Below are positions 26,452-34,719 of a DNA stretch of 64,000 bases, in pieces. This stretch comes from an uncultured Lachnospiraceae bacterium (GTDB lineage Bacteria; Bacillota; Clostridia; Lachnospirales; Lachnospiraceae). The translations under genes were made by a program, and so were the position numbers. How positions within the stretch are numbered: position 1 is the stretch's first letter; every line of letters starts with the position of its first letter. The notes under the pieces are model-generated. The model did not search any database and was not told the DNA's origin. It saw only the letters and a program-made list of their open reading frames with translations. The stretch spans positions 1 to 64,000 of the forward strand of contig CATOJY010000012.1 in NCBI GenBank assembly GCA_951800685.1, in the 5' to 3' direction.

Positions 26452-28617
26452 TTAAGTGCCTGGGAGCTCCAATTCCATCTCTACTGCCTTCCTGCCCATC
26501 AATTCCTCACTCCGCTCATCCGGCTGGAATGTAGCGGCATACAGGATAAAATGTGTGCCATCCATCTTGCGCACCCCTTCCGGGCTCACCACTGTAAATG
26601 CCTTATGCCCGATCTGCAATGTCACCTTTGCCTGCTCCCCTGCCTTTACGTGCACCCGCTGAAAAGCGCAGAGCGTTGGATTCTTCACCGCATATACAGA
26701 ATCTTTATTCCGGATGTAAATCTGAATAACATCATCTGTATCGCACTTTCCTTGATTCTGCACGGTTACTTCTACAGCCGCCGTATACTGGTCATCTTTG
26801 TTCTGTGCATCCTCTGTCTTCTGCTTCCTGTCGTCACAAACTTCCTTCTGGATTCCGCAGACTTCTGCCTCTGTCACGACTACATCCCCGTAAGTCAGCC
26901 CAAACCCGAACGGATACGCCGCCTTATCCTGCATATAGCGGTAAGTTCTCCCCTTCATACGGTAATCCGTAAATTCTGGAAGACTATCGCTGTCTTTATA
27001 AAAGGTAACTGGAAGCTTACCGGAAGGAGAGACCTCTCCAAACAGGATCTCGGCGGCATTTCTTCCTCCCCTGGCCCCTGGATACCATAACTGCAGTATG
27101 GCATTGAAATGTTCTGCCGCAAAGCGCAGATCCATGGCGCTTCCTGTCATCAGGCATAAGATCACTGGCCGCCCAACGGCTGCCACCGTTTCCATCAGTT
27201 CTCTTTGTGGCTTCGGAAGGAGCAGGTCAACCTTATCTCCTGACGCATAGCTGTTCCCGGTATCTCCTTCTTCCCCTTCCAAAGTCTCGTCCAACCCCAG
27301 ACAGAGCACCACCACATCACTGTGCTCTGCAATGATCTGTGCTTCCGTAAGCCTGTCTCCTGCCATAGCAAGCGCCTCTGTCTTATCTTCGAACAGGCCG
27401 CACCCTTCCGAGAATAAAACCCTTACTTTTCCATCTACATACCTGCGGATCCCCTCCGCCACTGTAATGTATTCCGATGAAGTCCCATGGTAATTACCCA
27501 TTAATGCCCTCCGGCTGTCCGCATTGGGACCAATTACGCCAATTGTCCTGATCTCATCCACAGCAAGGGGCAGAATTCCATCGTTCTTGAGCAGGACCAT
27601 GCTCTCTCTTGCCGCCCGGTCTGCAAGCGCGATGTGCTCACTGCATTCTACCACCTCATAGTCTAGACCATCATACATATTCGTCTCAAACAGCCCCAAT
27701 AAGAAACGGGTTGTAAACAGACGTACAGCAGCCTCCGTAATGTTCTCTTCCGTCACAAGCCCCAGTTGCAGCGCTTCCAGCAGATGCAGATAGGTAACGC
27801 CACAGTTGAGATCACATCCTGCATTCAGCGCCATTGCTGCAGACTGTGCCGGCGTTGCAGTCACCATATGATTCTCATGGAAATCCTTGATCGCCCAGCA
27901 GTCAGATACGAAATGTCCCTCAAAGTTCCATTTTCCGCGAAGCATATCCCGAATCAGCGCCTCACTCCCACAGCAGGGTTCCCCGTTCACTCTGTTATAG
28001 GCACCCATAACCGCTTCTACATGAGCTTCCTTAACCAGCGCCTCAAAAGCAGGCAGATAAGTCTCTTCCATATCTTTCGGGCTAGCCTTCGCATTAAATT
28101 CATGCCGCAGTGCCTCCGGTCCGGAATGCACTGCAAAATGCTTCGCACAGGCCGCCGCCTTCAGGACTTCTCCGTCCCCCTGCAGACCTTTGACAAACGC
28201 AACGCCCAATCTGGAAGTCAAATAGGGATCCTCTCCATAAGTCTCGTGCCCTCTCCCCCATCTGGGGTCCCGGAAGATATTGACATTTGGCGACCAAAAA
28301 GTGAGTCCTTTATAAATATCCCTGTCATGATGCGCAGAAAATTCATTGTACTTCGCTCTGCCCTCCGTTCCCACGCAGTCTCCGATCTTGCCGGCCAATT
28401 TTTCATCAAAAGCCGCCGCAATACCAATTGCCTGCGGAAACACAGTGGCAGTCCCCGCTCTGGCCACTCCGTGCAGCCCTTCTCCCCACCAGTTATAAGC
28501 AGGAACACCTAAACGTTCTATTGCTGGTGCATCATACCTAAGCTGCCCGGCGCGTTCCTCCACCGTCATCTGCGCCACAAGCTCTACTGCTCTCTTTCTC
28601 GCCTCTTCTCTATTCAT
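26452..28617 (-). CDS. GH3 beta-xylosidase / beta-glucosidase
   Basis: 721 residues with three parts: the GH3 barrel (YNWWGEGLHGVARAGTATVF, typical of the beta-xylosidase subgroup, and FWSPNVNIFRDPRWGRGHE), nucleophile Asp in FVSDCWAI, the alpha/beta sandwich from about 370, and a fibronectin-III-like C-terminus. KHFAVHSGPE carries the substrate Lys-His pair. The start is at 28617 (MNREEARKRA), where GGAG is well spaced. No signal peptide: cytosolic hydrolysis of beta-linked oligosaccharides. Sits upstream of the fucosidase with a 170-base gap; they may act on the same glycans. Confidence 0.9.
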   Translation of the reverse strand: MNREEARKRAVELVAQMTVEERAGQLRYDAPAIERLGVPAYNWWGEGLHGVARAGTATVFPQAIGIAAAFDEKLAGKIGDCVGTEGRAKYNEFSAHHDRDIYKGLTFWSPNVNIFRDPRWGRGHETYGEDPYLTSRLGVAFVKGLQGDGEVLKAAACAKHFAVHSGPEALRHEFNAKASPKDMEETYLPAFEALVKEAHVEAVMGAYNRVNGEPCCGSEALIRDMLRGKWNFEGHFVSDCWAIKDFHENHMVTATPAQSAAMALNAGCDLNCGVTYLHLLEALQLGLVTEENITEAAVRLFTTRFLLGLFETNMYDGLDYEVVECSEHIALADRAARESMVLLKNDGILPLAVDEIRTIGVIGPNADSRRALMGNYHGTSSEYITVAEGIRRYVDGKVRVLFSEGCGLFEDKTEALAMAGDRLTEAQIIAEHSDVVVLCLGLDETLEGEEGDTGNSYASGDKVDLLLPKPQRELMETVAAVGRPVILCLMTGSAMDLRFAAEHFNAILQLWYPGARGGRNAAEILFGEVSPSGKLPVTFYKDSDSLPEFTDYRMKGRTYRYMQDKAAYPFGFGLTYGDVVVTEAEVCGIQKEVCDDRKQKTEDAQNKDDQYTAAVEVTVQNQGKCDTDDVIQIYIRNKDSVYAVKNPTLCAFQRVHVKAGEQAKVTLQIGHKAFTVVSPEGVRKMDGTHFILYAATFQPDERSEELMGRKAVEMELELPGT

Positions 28618-28694
28618 ATCCCTCTCCATTCCGGAACGTTCTCCCAAAATATTCTGTTTTTGTGCCTTTCCCTTCACCACACCTGCCATCAAAC

Positions 28695-28716
28695 CTTCTG
28701 CACTCTGGTGCAGAAG
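28695..28716. other. Hairpin upstream of the GH3 gene
   Basis: CTTCTGCAC and GTGCAGAAG form a perfect nine-pair stem around a four-base loop, about 80 bases before the GH3 start. No T run, so it is a leader structure or operator-like palindrome rather than a clear terminator. Confidence 0.4.
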
Positions 28717-28721
28717 ATACG

Positions 28722-28847
28722 CTATACCAGAATCGTTGCCGCAATAGCGACCACCGCTATCCCAAACAGTTCCTCCGGCATCCCTCTAATTCCACCACTA
28801 AGAACCTCGCCATTGGCACAAAAATAGATGACAATTAAATATATCAT
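28722..28847 (-). CDS. Possible 41-aa hydrophobic peptide or remnant of a membrane protein
   Basis: An ORF below the track cutoff with two hydrophobic stretches (MIYLIVIYFCA and ELFGIAVVAIAATILV). The frame is open further upstream and there is no ribosome site, so it could be the tail of a lost transporter. No family assigned. Confidence 0.3.
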   Translation of the reverse strand: MIYLIVIYFCANGEVLSGGIRGMPEELFGIAVVAIAATILV

Positions 28848-28875
28848 ATCATATAGACCAGAATCATAACAGGAC

Positions 28876-29190
28876 TTATCGCCTTTTCCCTGTTTTCTCT
28901 TTCCTACCTATCTCCAACCCAGAATATACCGTTACAGACGCAGCAATCAGTTCCCTTTTTCCATCCTCTCTTATTTTATCAGAATATTCAAAATCATCAG
29001 AAATTGTACAGCTATGAAGTGTCGCAATAGTAAATCCACAACGAATAAATTCCGGCAATAGTAATTTCAGCAAAGAAATCTGATCCATTACATAAATATA
29101 CATTCTTTTGACTTTTTTCTTGTGTAATATAACATGCAGTGGTATACTATCCTCGGCAGTCATGCTAAACATCTCATATCTGCTATTCAT
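28876..29190 (-). CDS. Hypothetical protein
   Basis: The track ORF (143 aa) is shortened to an internal ATG giving 104 residues (MNSRYEMFSMTAED). The C-terminal half has plausible protein-like composition (FEYSDKIREDGKRELIAASV). No good ribosome site supports either start, and it is divergent to the antiporter gene. Could be a decayed gene. No family recognised. Confidence 0.35.
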   Translation of the reverse strand: MNSRYEMFSMTAEDSIPLHVILHKKKVKRMYIYVMDQISLLKLLLPEFIRCGFTIATLHSCTISDDFEYSDKIREDGKRELIAASVTVYSGLEIGRKEKTGKRR

Positions 29191-29333
29191 GGCACAGTAT
29201 AGTTTATGAATTTTTATACAAAATGCATGCTGGAAATGTCTTTCCCACGACATACCGTATGATTCTGCACCCTGCTGTCCGGAAAGTTGGAAGGCATGAC
29301 AAGCCAATTCTATAGAAAAGGGAGTACAAAAGA

Positions 29334-30935
29334 ATGAAAAAGAAAAAACTGTTACGAGGAGCTGGTCTTTTGATCCTCTGTATGGCTCTTCTGCCGCTTA
29401 CTGCATTCGCTGCAGAGGAAGGGGCGGAATATACCCCTGCCATGTATGCCACCTTCTGGGCGCTGGTGCCTCCCATTGTGGCCATCGTATTGTCACTGAT
29501 TACGAAGGAAGTTTACAGTTCTCTCTTCGTCGGGATCTTAGTTGGCGGATTGTTCTATTCAGGATTTTCCTTCGAGAAGACCCTTACCCACATCTTCAAC
29601 GACGGATTTGTGGCTGTTTTGTCTGACAGCTATAATGTGGGTATCCTAATCTTCCTCGTGATCCTGGGCGCTATGGTAAGTCTGATGAATCGCGCTGGTG
29701 GATCCGCCGCTTTCGGTCATTTCGCTAAGGAAAAGATCAAAACCCGTGCAGGTGCACAACTTGCAACTATCGCTCTTGGCGTGTTGATCTTTATCGACGA
29801 TTATTTCAACTGTCTCACCGTTGGCAGCGTTATGAAGCCTGTCACAGACGAGCATAAAGTTTCCAGGGCGAAGTTAGCTTACCTGATCGACGCCACTGCA
29901 GCGCCAGTCTGCATCATCGCCCCGATCTCTTCCTGGGCGGCGGCCGTTTCTGGTTTCGTGGAAGGAGAAGATGGCTTCTCTATCTTTATCCGTGCGATTC
30001 CTTATAACTTCTATGCCATCTTGACAATCATTATGATGATCTCTATGGTGATTTTAAAGGTTGACTTCGGTTCCATGAAAACCCACGAAGCAAACGCATT
30101 AAAAGGCGATCTGTTCTCCACAGGAAAAAACACTGCCGTACAGGAAACTGTACCCGTTAACGCTAAAGGTAAGGTGATCGATCTTCTGATCCCTATCATT
30201 GCACTGATTATCTGTTGTGTCATTGGTATGATTTACACCGGCGGATTTTTTGACGGCGCCGACTTCGTTACCGCCTTCTCCAATTCTGACGCATCCGTTG
30301 GCCTTGCGCTGGGCAGTATCTGCGCTATGATCTTGACGATCATCATCTACCTGATCCGGAGAGTTTTGAATTTCACAGAATGTATGAAGTGCCTGCCTGA
30401 CGGATTTAAGGCCATGGTTCCAGCTATTTTGATCCTTACTTTTGCGTGGACCCTTAAAGCCATGACTGATTCTCTTGGCGCGGCAGTCTTTGTGGCTGAC
30501 GCCGTACAGAAGAGCGCAGGATCTTTTATGAATTTCCTGCCAGCCATCATTTTCGTTGTAGCATGTTTCCTTGCCTTCTCTACTGGGACCTCCTGGGGAA
30601 CTTTCGGAATCTTGATTCCTATTGTGGTAAATGTATTTATGAATACTAATCCTCAGCTTATGATCATCTCCATTTCTGCTTGTATGGCTGGCGCAGTATG
30701 TGGCGATCACTGTTCTCCGATTTCTGACACCACGATCATGGCCTCGGCAGGTGCGCAGTGTGATCATGTCAACCATGTGGCTACACAGCTGCCTTATGCA
30801 GTTCTGGTTGCCGTTATCTCTTTCATCACATATCTTGTAGCCGGTTTTACACAGAGCGCATGGATCTCCCTGCCAGTAGGAACCGTACTGTTGCTGCTCA
30901 CACTCTTTGTGATCAGGAACAGAGTCCAGGAATAG
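29334..30935 (+). CDS. NhaC-family Na+/H+ antiporter
   Basis: 533 residues with about 11-12 membrane helices after an N-terminal hydrophobic segment resembling a signal peptide (ending TAFAAEEG). Motifs of the NhaC/ArsB-like superfamily: FIDDYFNCLTVGS, PISSWAAAVSG, and the well-conserved GDHCSPISDTTIMASAGA near residue 465. GGGAG precedes the ATG. It exchanges cytoplasmic sodium (or an organic acid/amine in related members) for protons. Single gene on the plus strand; the exact substrate is unproven because this family also includes malate/lactate and basic amino acid exchangers. Confidence 0.85.
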   Translation: MKKKKLLRGAGLLILCMALLPLTAFAAEEGAEYTPAMYATFWALVPPIVAIVLSLITKEVYSSLFVGILVGGLFYSGFSFEKTLTHIFNDGFVAVLSDSYNVGILIFLVILGAMVSLMNRAGGSAAFGHFAKEKIKTRAGAQLATIALGVLIFIDDYFNCLTVGSVMKPVTDEHKVSRAKLAYLIDATAAPVCIIAPISSWAAAVSGFVEGEDGFSIFIRAIPYNFYAILTIIMMISMVILKVDFGSMKTHEANALKGDLFSTGKNTAVQETVPVNAKGKVIDLLIPIIALIICCVIGMIYTGGFFDGADFVTAFSNSDASVGLALGSICAMILTIIIYLIRRVLNFTECMKCLPDGFKAMVPAILILTFAWTLKAMTDSLGAAVFVADAVQKSAGSFMNFLPAIIFVVACFLAFSTGTSWGTFGILIPIVVNVFMNTNPQLMIISISACMAGAVCGDHCSPISDTTIMASAGAQCDHVNHVATQLPYAVLVAVISFITYLVAGFTQSAWISLPVGTVLLLLTLFVIRNRVQE

Positions 30936-30973
30936 CGCAAGATTCCAATAATTAAATAACTAGTGAAATAAAA

Positions 30974-31031
30974 TACCCCGCCAAAGGATCTGCCATGTCC
31001 TTCCAGACATAGCAGCCCTCCCGGCGGGGTA
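30974..31031. terminator. Terminator between the antiporter and apbE
   Basis: TACCCCGCC pairs with GGCGGGGTA, with an inner GTC...GAC hairpin. The minus side is followed by TTTTATTT, ending the apbE transcript; it may also stop the convergent antiporter transcript. Confidence 0.65.
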
Positions 31032-31145
31032 CTTGCTTCCAACCAAACTCCTGTACTCCGTGGAACATACAGATACTGTCCTGTATATAGGTGGTTTTAT
31101 CAACCAAAACATTAAATCATAATATAATTTATTTCTATTTTCTCA

Positions 31146-32222
31146 TCAATCTGGCTTTCCAGCGTCAAGCACATGCATTTCCATATCTCGACAATCTTTT
31201 TGCAAATCAAATCTATCTTTAATTTCTTGTGTGAGATAAATTTTTCGGTCCTCTGTGACAAGAATCACATCAAATTCCTGTTCTTCCCGATGTTCCTTCC
31301 AATAAGCCACCGCATCTTCCAGGCCCATCACAAAAAGTGACGTGGACAAAGCATCGCACAATTTTCCTTCTTTTGCAATGACTGTCACCGACGCAAGACC
31401 ATTGTTCACAGGATATCCCGTGGCTGGATTGATAATATGTCCATAGCGGACACCGTCTTCACCAATAAAATAACGCTCGTAATTACCAGAGGTCACAACG
31501 GCAAGATCCGAAATCAGAAGCGTTCCAAATATCCCCTCCCCAAATGGACTCCGCAATCCCAGACGCCAGTCGCTGCCATCCGGTTTACTTCCCACTGCCT
31601 GGACATTACCGCCTATGTCCAGAAGCGCAGAGGTAATTCCCCTCTCTTCCATAACCTGCACTACACGGTCGCCTGCACAACCTTTGCCGACAGCCCCCAG
31701 ATCAAACATCATACCTTCCTCCAGCGTGATCTGCTTTCCCGCCACCAGCACCCGATCGTATCCAACCTGTCCCAGAAGTTTATTGATCTGCTCTGTAGAG
31801 GGAATCCGATTCTCCTCCGTCGTAAATCCCCATGCCGTCAGCACAGGATACAGTGTCGGCTCCAATGCACCTTCTGTATTTTGTGCCATTTCCAGCGCAA
31901 ACAGGATCGTCTGCGCAGTTTCTTCCTGGACAGCCACTGGCCGGCCTCCTCCATGATTGACCGCATAAATATCGCTGTCTGCATCGGTAACCGACCATAA
32001 TGCCTCTAACCGCCCGATCTCTTCCTGGGCTTGCCGCAAAGCTGACTGTGCCCTCTTTGCATCCTCATCATACACGGTAAAAGTCATGTATGTATCCATA
32101 GCAAAGAAAGATTTGGAATAAGCTTCTTCACGCCTCTGCATTCCAGCACAGGCAGTCAGTATACCAGACAGAACAATGATCCATACAGGCAGGACGAACC
32201 GCTTAAGGCCATCCGGCTTCAA
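31146..32222 (-). CDS. apbE: FAD:protein FMN transferase (lipoprotein)
   Basis: 358 residues. A signal peptide ends in lipobox LTAC (Cys about 25), so it is a surface lipoprotein. ApbE motifs: FFAMDTYMTFTVY, FDLGAVGKGCAGD, DIGGNVQAVG, and the metal/FAD-binding GNYERYF...HIINPATGYPV. It attaches FMN covalently to Thr/Ser of redox proteins such as RnfG/D or NqrB/C, outside the membrane. The start is a TTG overlapping the thrH stop by four bases, so the two genes are coupled. The target flavoprotein is not in the window. Confidence 0.92.
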   Translation of the reverse strand: MKPDGLKRFVLPVWIIVLSGILTACAGMQRREEAYSKSFFAMDTYMTFTVYDEDAKRAQSALRQAQEEIGRLEALWSVTDADSDIYAVNHGGGRPVAVQEETAQTILFALEMAQNTEGALEPTLYPVLTAWGFTTEENRIPSTEQINKLLGQVGYDRVLVAGKQITLEEGMMFDLGAVGKGCAGDRVVQVMEERGITSALLDIGGNVQAVGSKPDGSDWRLGLRSPFGEGIFGTLLISDLAVVTSGNYERYFIGEDGVRYGHIINPATGYPVNNGLASVTVIAKEGKLCDALSTSLFVMGLEDAVAYWKEHREEQEFDVILVTEDRKIYLTQEIKDRFDLQKDCRDMEMHVLDAGKPD

Positions 32223-32824
32223 AATGCCTGACGGATTGCCGCCATCAGCTCTTCATAAGTATCATAAGCCGCAAACTGCGGATTATCCCTAATAATCTGT
32301 TCTGTACTCTTAAAGAGAAATCCTGCTTTACTTGCCCGGATCATTCCCAGATCATTATGGCTGTCACCGGCAGCAATCGTCTCAAACCCAATCGACTGCA
32401 GCGCTTTCACCGTGGACAGTTTGGAATCCTCTATTCTCATTCTAAATCCCGTAATTTCACCATCCGGCGCAACCTCAAGCGTATTGCAGAAGATTGTGGG
32501 CCAGCCGAGTTTCTCCATCAGCGGCCCTGCAAATTGCGTAAAGGTATCGCTGATGATAATCACCTGCGTCATGCTGCGCAGTTCGTCCAGAAACTCCTTT
32601 GCGCCCGGAATGGGATCGATCTTCGCAATGGTGTCCTGAATCTCTTTCAGGCCCAAACCATGTTCTTTCAACACGCCCAGCCGCCATCGCATCAATTTAT
32701 CATAATCTGGTTCCTCTCTGGTCGTTCTCTTTAACTCCGGAATTCCGCTGGCTTGTGCAAAAGCAATCCAAATCTCCGGCACCAGCACCCCTTCCAGATC
32801 CAGACACACAATATTCATACCCAT
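32219..32824 (-). CDS. thrH: ThrH-type phosphoserine phosphatase / homoserine phosphotransferase
   Basis: 201 residues of the HAD superfamily: motif I DLEGVLVPEIW (note Asp-x-Glu as in ThrH rather than DxD), motif II IISDTF, motif III Lys followed by AGDSHNDLGMI. The N-terminus is the ThrH subfamily pattern (MNIVCLDLEGVLVPE). ThrH dephosphorylates phosphoserine and can pass the phosphate to homoserine, bypassing homoserine kinase. GGAGG seven bases before the ATG. Coupled to apbE downstream. With hom and lysC elsewhere in the window and no thrB seen, a role in threonine synthesis is possible. Confidence 0.85.
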   Translation of the reverse strand: MGMNIVCLDLEGVLVPEIWIAFAQASGIPELKRTTREEPDYDKLMRWRLGVLKEHGLGLKEIQDTIAKIDPIPGAKEFLDELRSMTQVIIISDTFTQFAGPLMEKLGWPTIFCNTLEVAPDGEITGFRMRIEDSKLSTVKALQSIGFETIAAGDSHNDLGMIRASKAGFLFKSTEQIIRDNPQFAAYDTYEELMAAIRQAF

Positions 32825-32907
32825 ATCCTATCCTCCCATTCTTCTCCTGTATGAGACCTCGTACTTTTTAACGAACTACCCTCTGGCATGTGTCTTAGAA
32901 CTACTTC

Positions 32908-33708
32908 TCACTGCCCTACTTTCCTTCTCTCTCCTGGATGCAAACTGATCACCTGCTCCCCATCACACAGACACAACGTAACCGCCGACGGATTATAAAC
33001 AAGGTCTCCTTCCACAGAAATCACAAGCGACCGCATCGCCGTCACATACTCATAAATCTCCAGATTCGTAGCATACCACACATCTTTCTGCCCCTGCAGT
33101 CTGTCGCATATCTTCTCGATATGATCCCAGGTGCCATCCCGTTCAAACTCATAACTGTGTCCCCAAATATAAAGAAGGGACATATTGCGATACGCCGGCT
33201 GCGTTAAGAAATCTTCCAGCATCGTCTCTGTCACCTGGTCATGATGCCAGGTCGGATGCCAGTGCATAAAATCTGCCGGCAGATCAAAATGCATCGTCGG
33301 CTCTATACTGCGGCTGTACACAATCCCCGCATTAAGCGACGCCTGGATCAGCCTATCATTGTATTCCCCATAAGGATAAGACATCCCCTGCACAATCTTA
33401 CCACTGTACTTCTCCAACGCACGCCTGTCCTCATAGACTTCCCGTACCGTCTGCGTCAATGACAGCTGGTTAAAAAAGGGATGGGTCACGCCGTGACACG
33501 CCACTTCATGTTTCTCGTAAAGTTGCTCCACTTCCCCACTCGCAATAAATCCCGGCTGTCCTAACGTTCCGCTGTTAAGATGAAAGGTTGCCTTAATTCC
33601 CTTTTCATTAAAAAGGCTGACAAGCCTCCTGTCATGGATCTGCGCATCATCGTAACTGAACGTCAACGCCTTTCTTTTTCCCTCCGGAAATAAAAATTGT
33701 ACCGCCAT
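32908..33708 (-). CDS. Polysaccharide deacetylase family (CE4-like) protein
   Basis: 266 residues. NodB-type motifs: ALTFSYDDAQIHD with the catalytic and metal Asp, metal-binding CHGVTHPFF (H-x3-H), and SYPYGEYND. No signal peptide or membrane anchor, so it would act in the cytosol. This is unusual for peptidoglycan deacetylases and fits a small-sugar or polyamine-like deacetylase. Twelve-to-fifteen bases after holA with AAAGGAGG before the ATG: same transcript. Confidence 0.82.
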   Translation of the reverse strand: MAVQFLFPEGKRKALTFSYDDAQIHDRRLVSLFNEKGIKATFHLNSGTLGQPGFIASGEVEQLYEKHEVACHGVTHPFFNQLSLTQTVREVYEDRRALEKYSGKIVQGMSYPYGEYNDRLIQASLNAGIVYSRSIEPTMHFDLPADFMHWHPTWHHDQVTETMLEDFLTQPAYRNMSLLYIWGHSYEFERDGTWDHIEKICDRLQGQKDVWYATNLEIYEYVTAMRSLVISVEGDLVYNPSAVTLCLCDGEQVISLHPGERRKVGQ

Positions 33709-33723
33709 CCTGCTGCCTCCTTT

Positions 33724-34707
33724 TTATTTTACCGCACTGTACTTCACAATCAGCAATTCTATACTCATAACATCATTCATCCTGCCTGTCTTGACACGTT
33801 CCTCTGTCTCCACGCAGTCTGTCAAGGCCCTGCGCAGATCCTCCTCCCTAAACCTGGCCGCCTGCGCCACATACTTCTTAGCGATAAACCCAGCCAAGCC
33901 CACTTTGGCGCCAATGGTATTGGCGTCATGTCCTTTCTTTTTCAACTCCTTAACCTGCAGCAACAGATTAAACTGTCTCGTAATCAGAAAGAGAATACGC
34001 ATTGGCGGTTCTTTCAGCGTCAACAGGTCGTAGTACAGATCGAGCGCCTCCCTCTGCTTCCTCTCCGCCACAGCGTTGATCATCTCAAAGATCTGGCTGT
34101 TCACCTGTCTGGTGCAGACTGCCTCAATATCCTGCGCTGTGATCACATCCCGCTCCATACAATAACAGAAAAGTTTCTCAAGCTCTCCCCTGACATTCTC
34201 CATATTCGGTCCAGTCTTATCCAGGAAAAGGTTCAGATCACGTTCCGTGATCTTTTTGTTCTCCTTTTTCAAAAGACCTAAAATCCACCGTTTGAGTACA
34301 GCCTCGTCCTGCGCCGTAAACTCGATGGCCCGCCCCTTCGCTGTTGCCGCCTTATACAGTTTACTTCGCTTATCTACCATCGTCTCCACAAAAACGAAGT
34401 AGGCCGTCTCGGCCGGACTATGCAGATACGCCGCCAATTCCTCCCCGCCGCGCGCAAAGAATCCGCTGTTCTCCAGCATCAGCACCCTGCGTTCCGCGAA
34501 GAAGGGCATGGTCTCAGCTAAGTCGATCACTTCCCCTGGTGAGATATTCTTCCCCTCAAAATAGTGAAAATTCATAGTATCCCCGTCGCCTAACAATGCC
34601 TTTTTCACTTTATCCTTGTACTGGCTGCGCAGGTATGTCTCTTCCCCATATAGCACATATACCTGCCTCATCTGTCCTGATCTGATCTCTTCCGACAATT
34701 TCTGCAT
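33724..34707 (-). CDS. holA: DNA polymerase III delta subunit
   Basis: 327 residues, normal for HolA. N-terminal AAA+-like domain starting VYVLYGEETYLRSQYKDKV, middle helical lid, and the C-terminal collar domain (PMRILFLITRQFNLLLQV). It opens the sliding clamp as part of the clamp loader. It lies 12 bases after the REC-synthetase gene, which couples a house-keeping replication gene to an alarmone enzyme. In many Firmicutes holA follows comEC; here four-gene-distant comEC is upstream on the same strand. Confidence 0.92.
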   Translation of the reverse strand: MQKLSEEIRSGQMRQVYVLYGEETYLRSQYKDKVKKALLGDGDTMNFHYFEGKNISPGEVIDLAETMPFFAERRVLMLENSGFFARGGEELAAYLHSPAETAYFVFVETMVDKRSKLYKAATAKGRAIEFTAQDEAVLKRWILGLLKKENKKITERDLNLFLDKTGPNMENVRGELEKLFCYCMERDVITAQDIEAVCTRQVNSQIFEMINAVAERKQREALDLYYDLLTLKEPPMRILFLITRQFNLLLQVKELKKKGHDANTIGAKVGLAGFIAKKYVAQAARFREEDLRRALTDCVETEERVKTGRMNDVMSIELLIVKYSAVK

Positions 34708-34719
34708 ACCCTAATTCCC

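Noticed and set aside
30099-30776. 225-aa minus-strand ORF inside the NhaC antiporter gene
   Set aside because: It is the antisense shadow of a well-supported membrane transporter; its composition is chance and it has no ribosome site.
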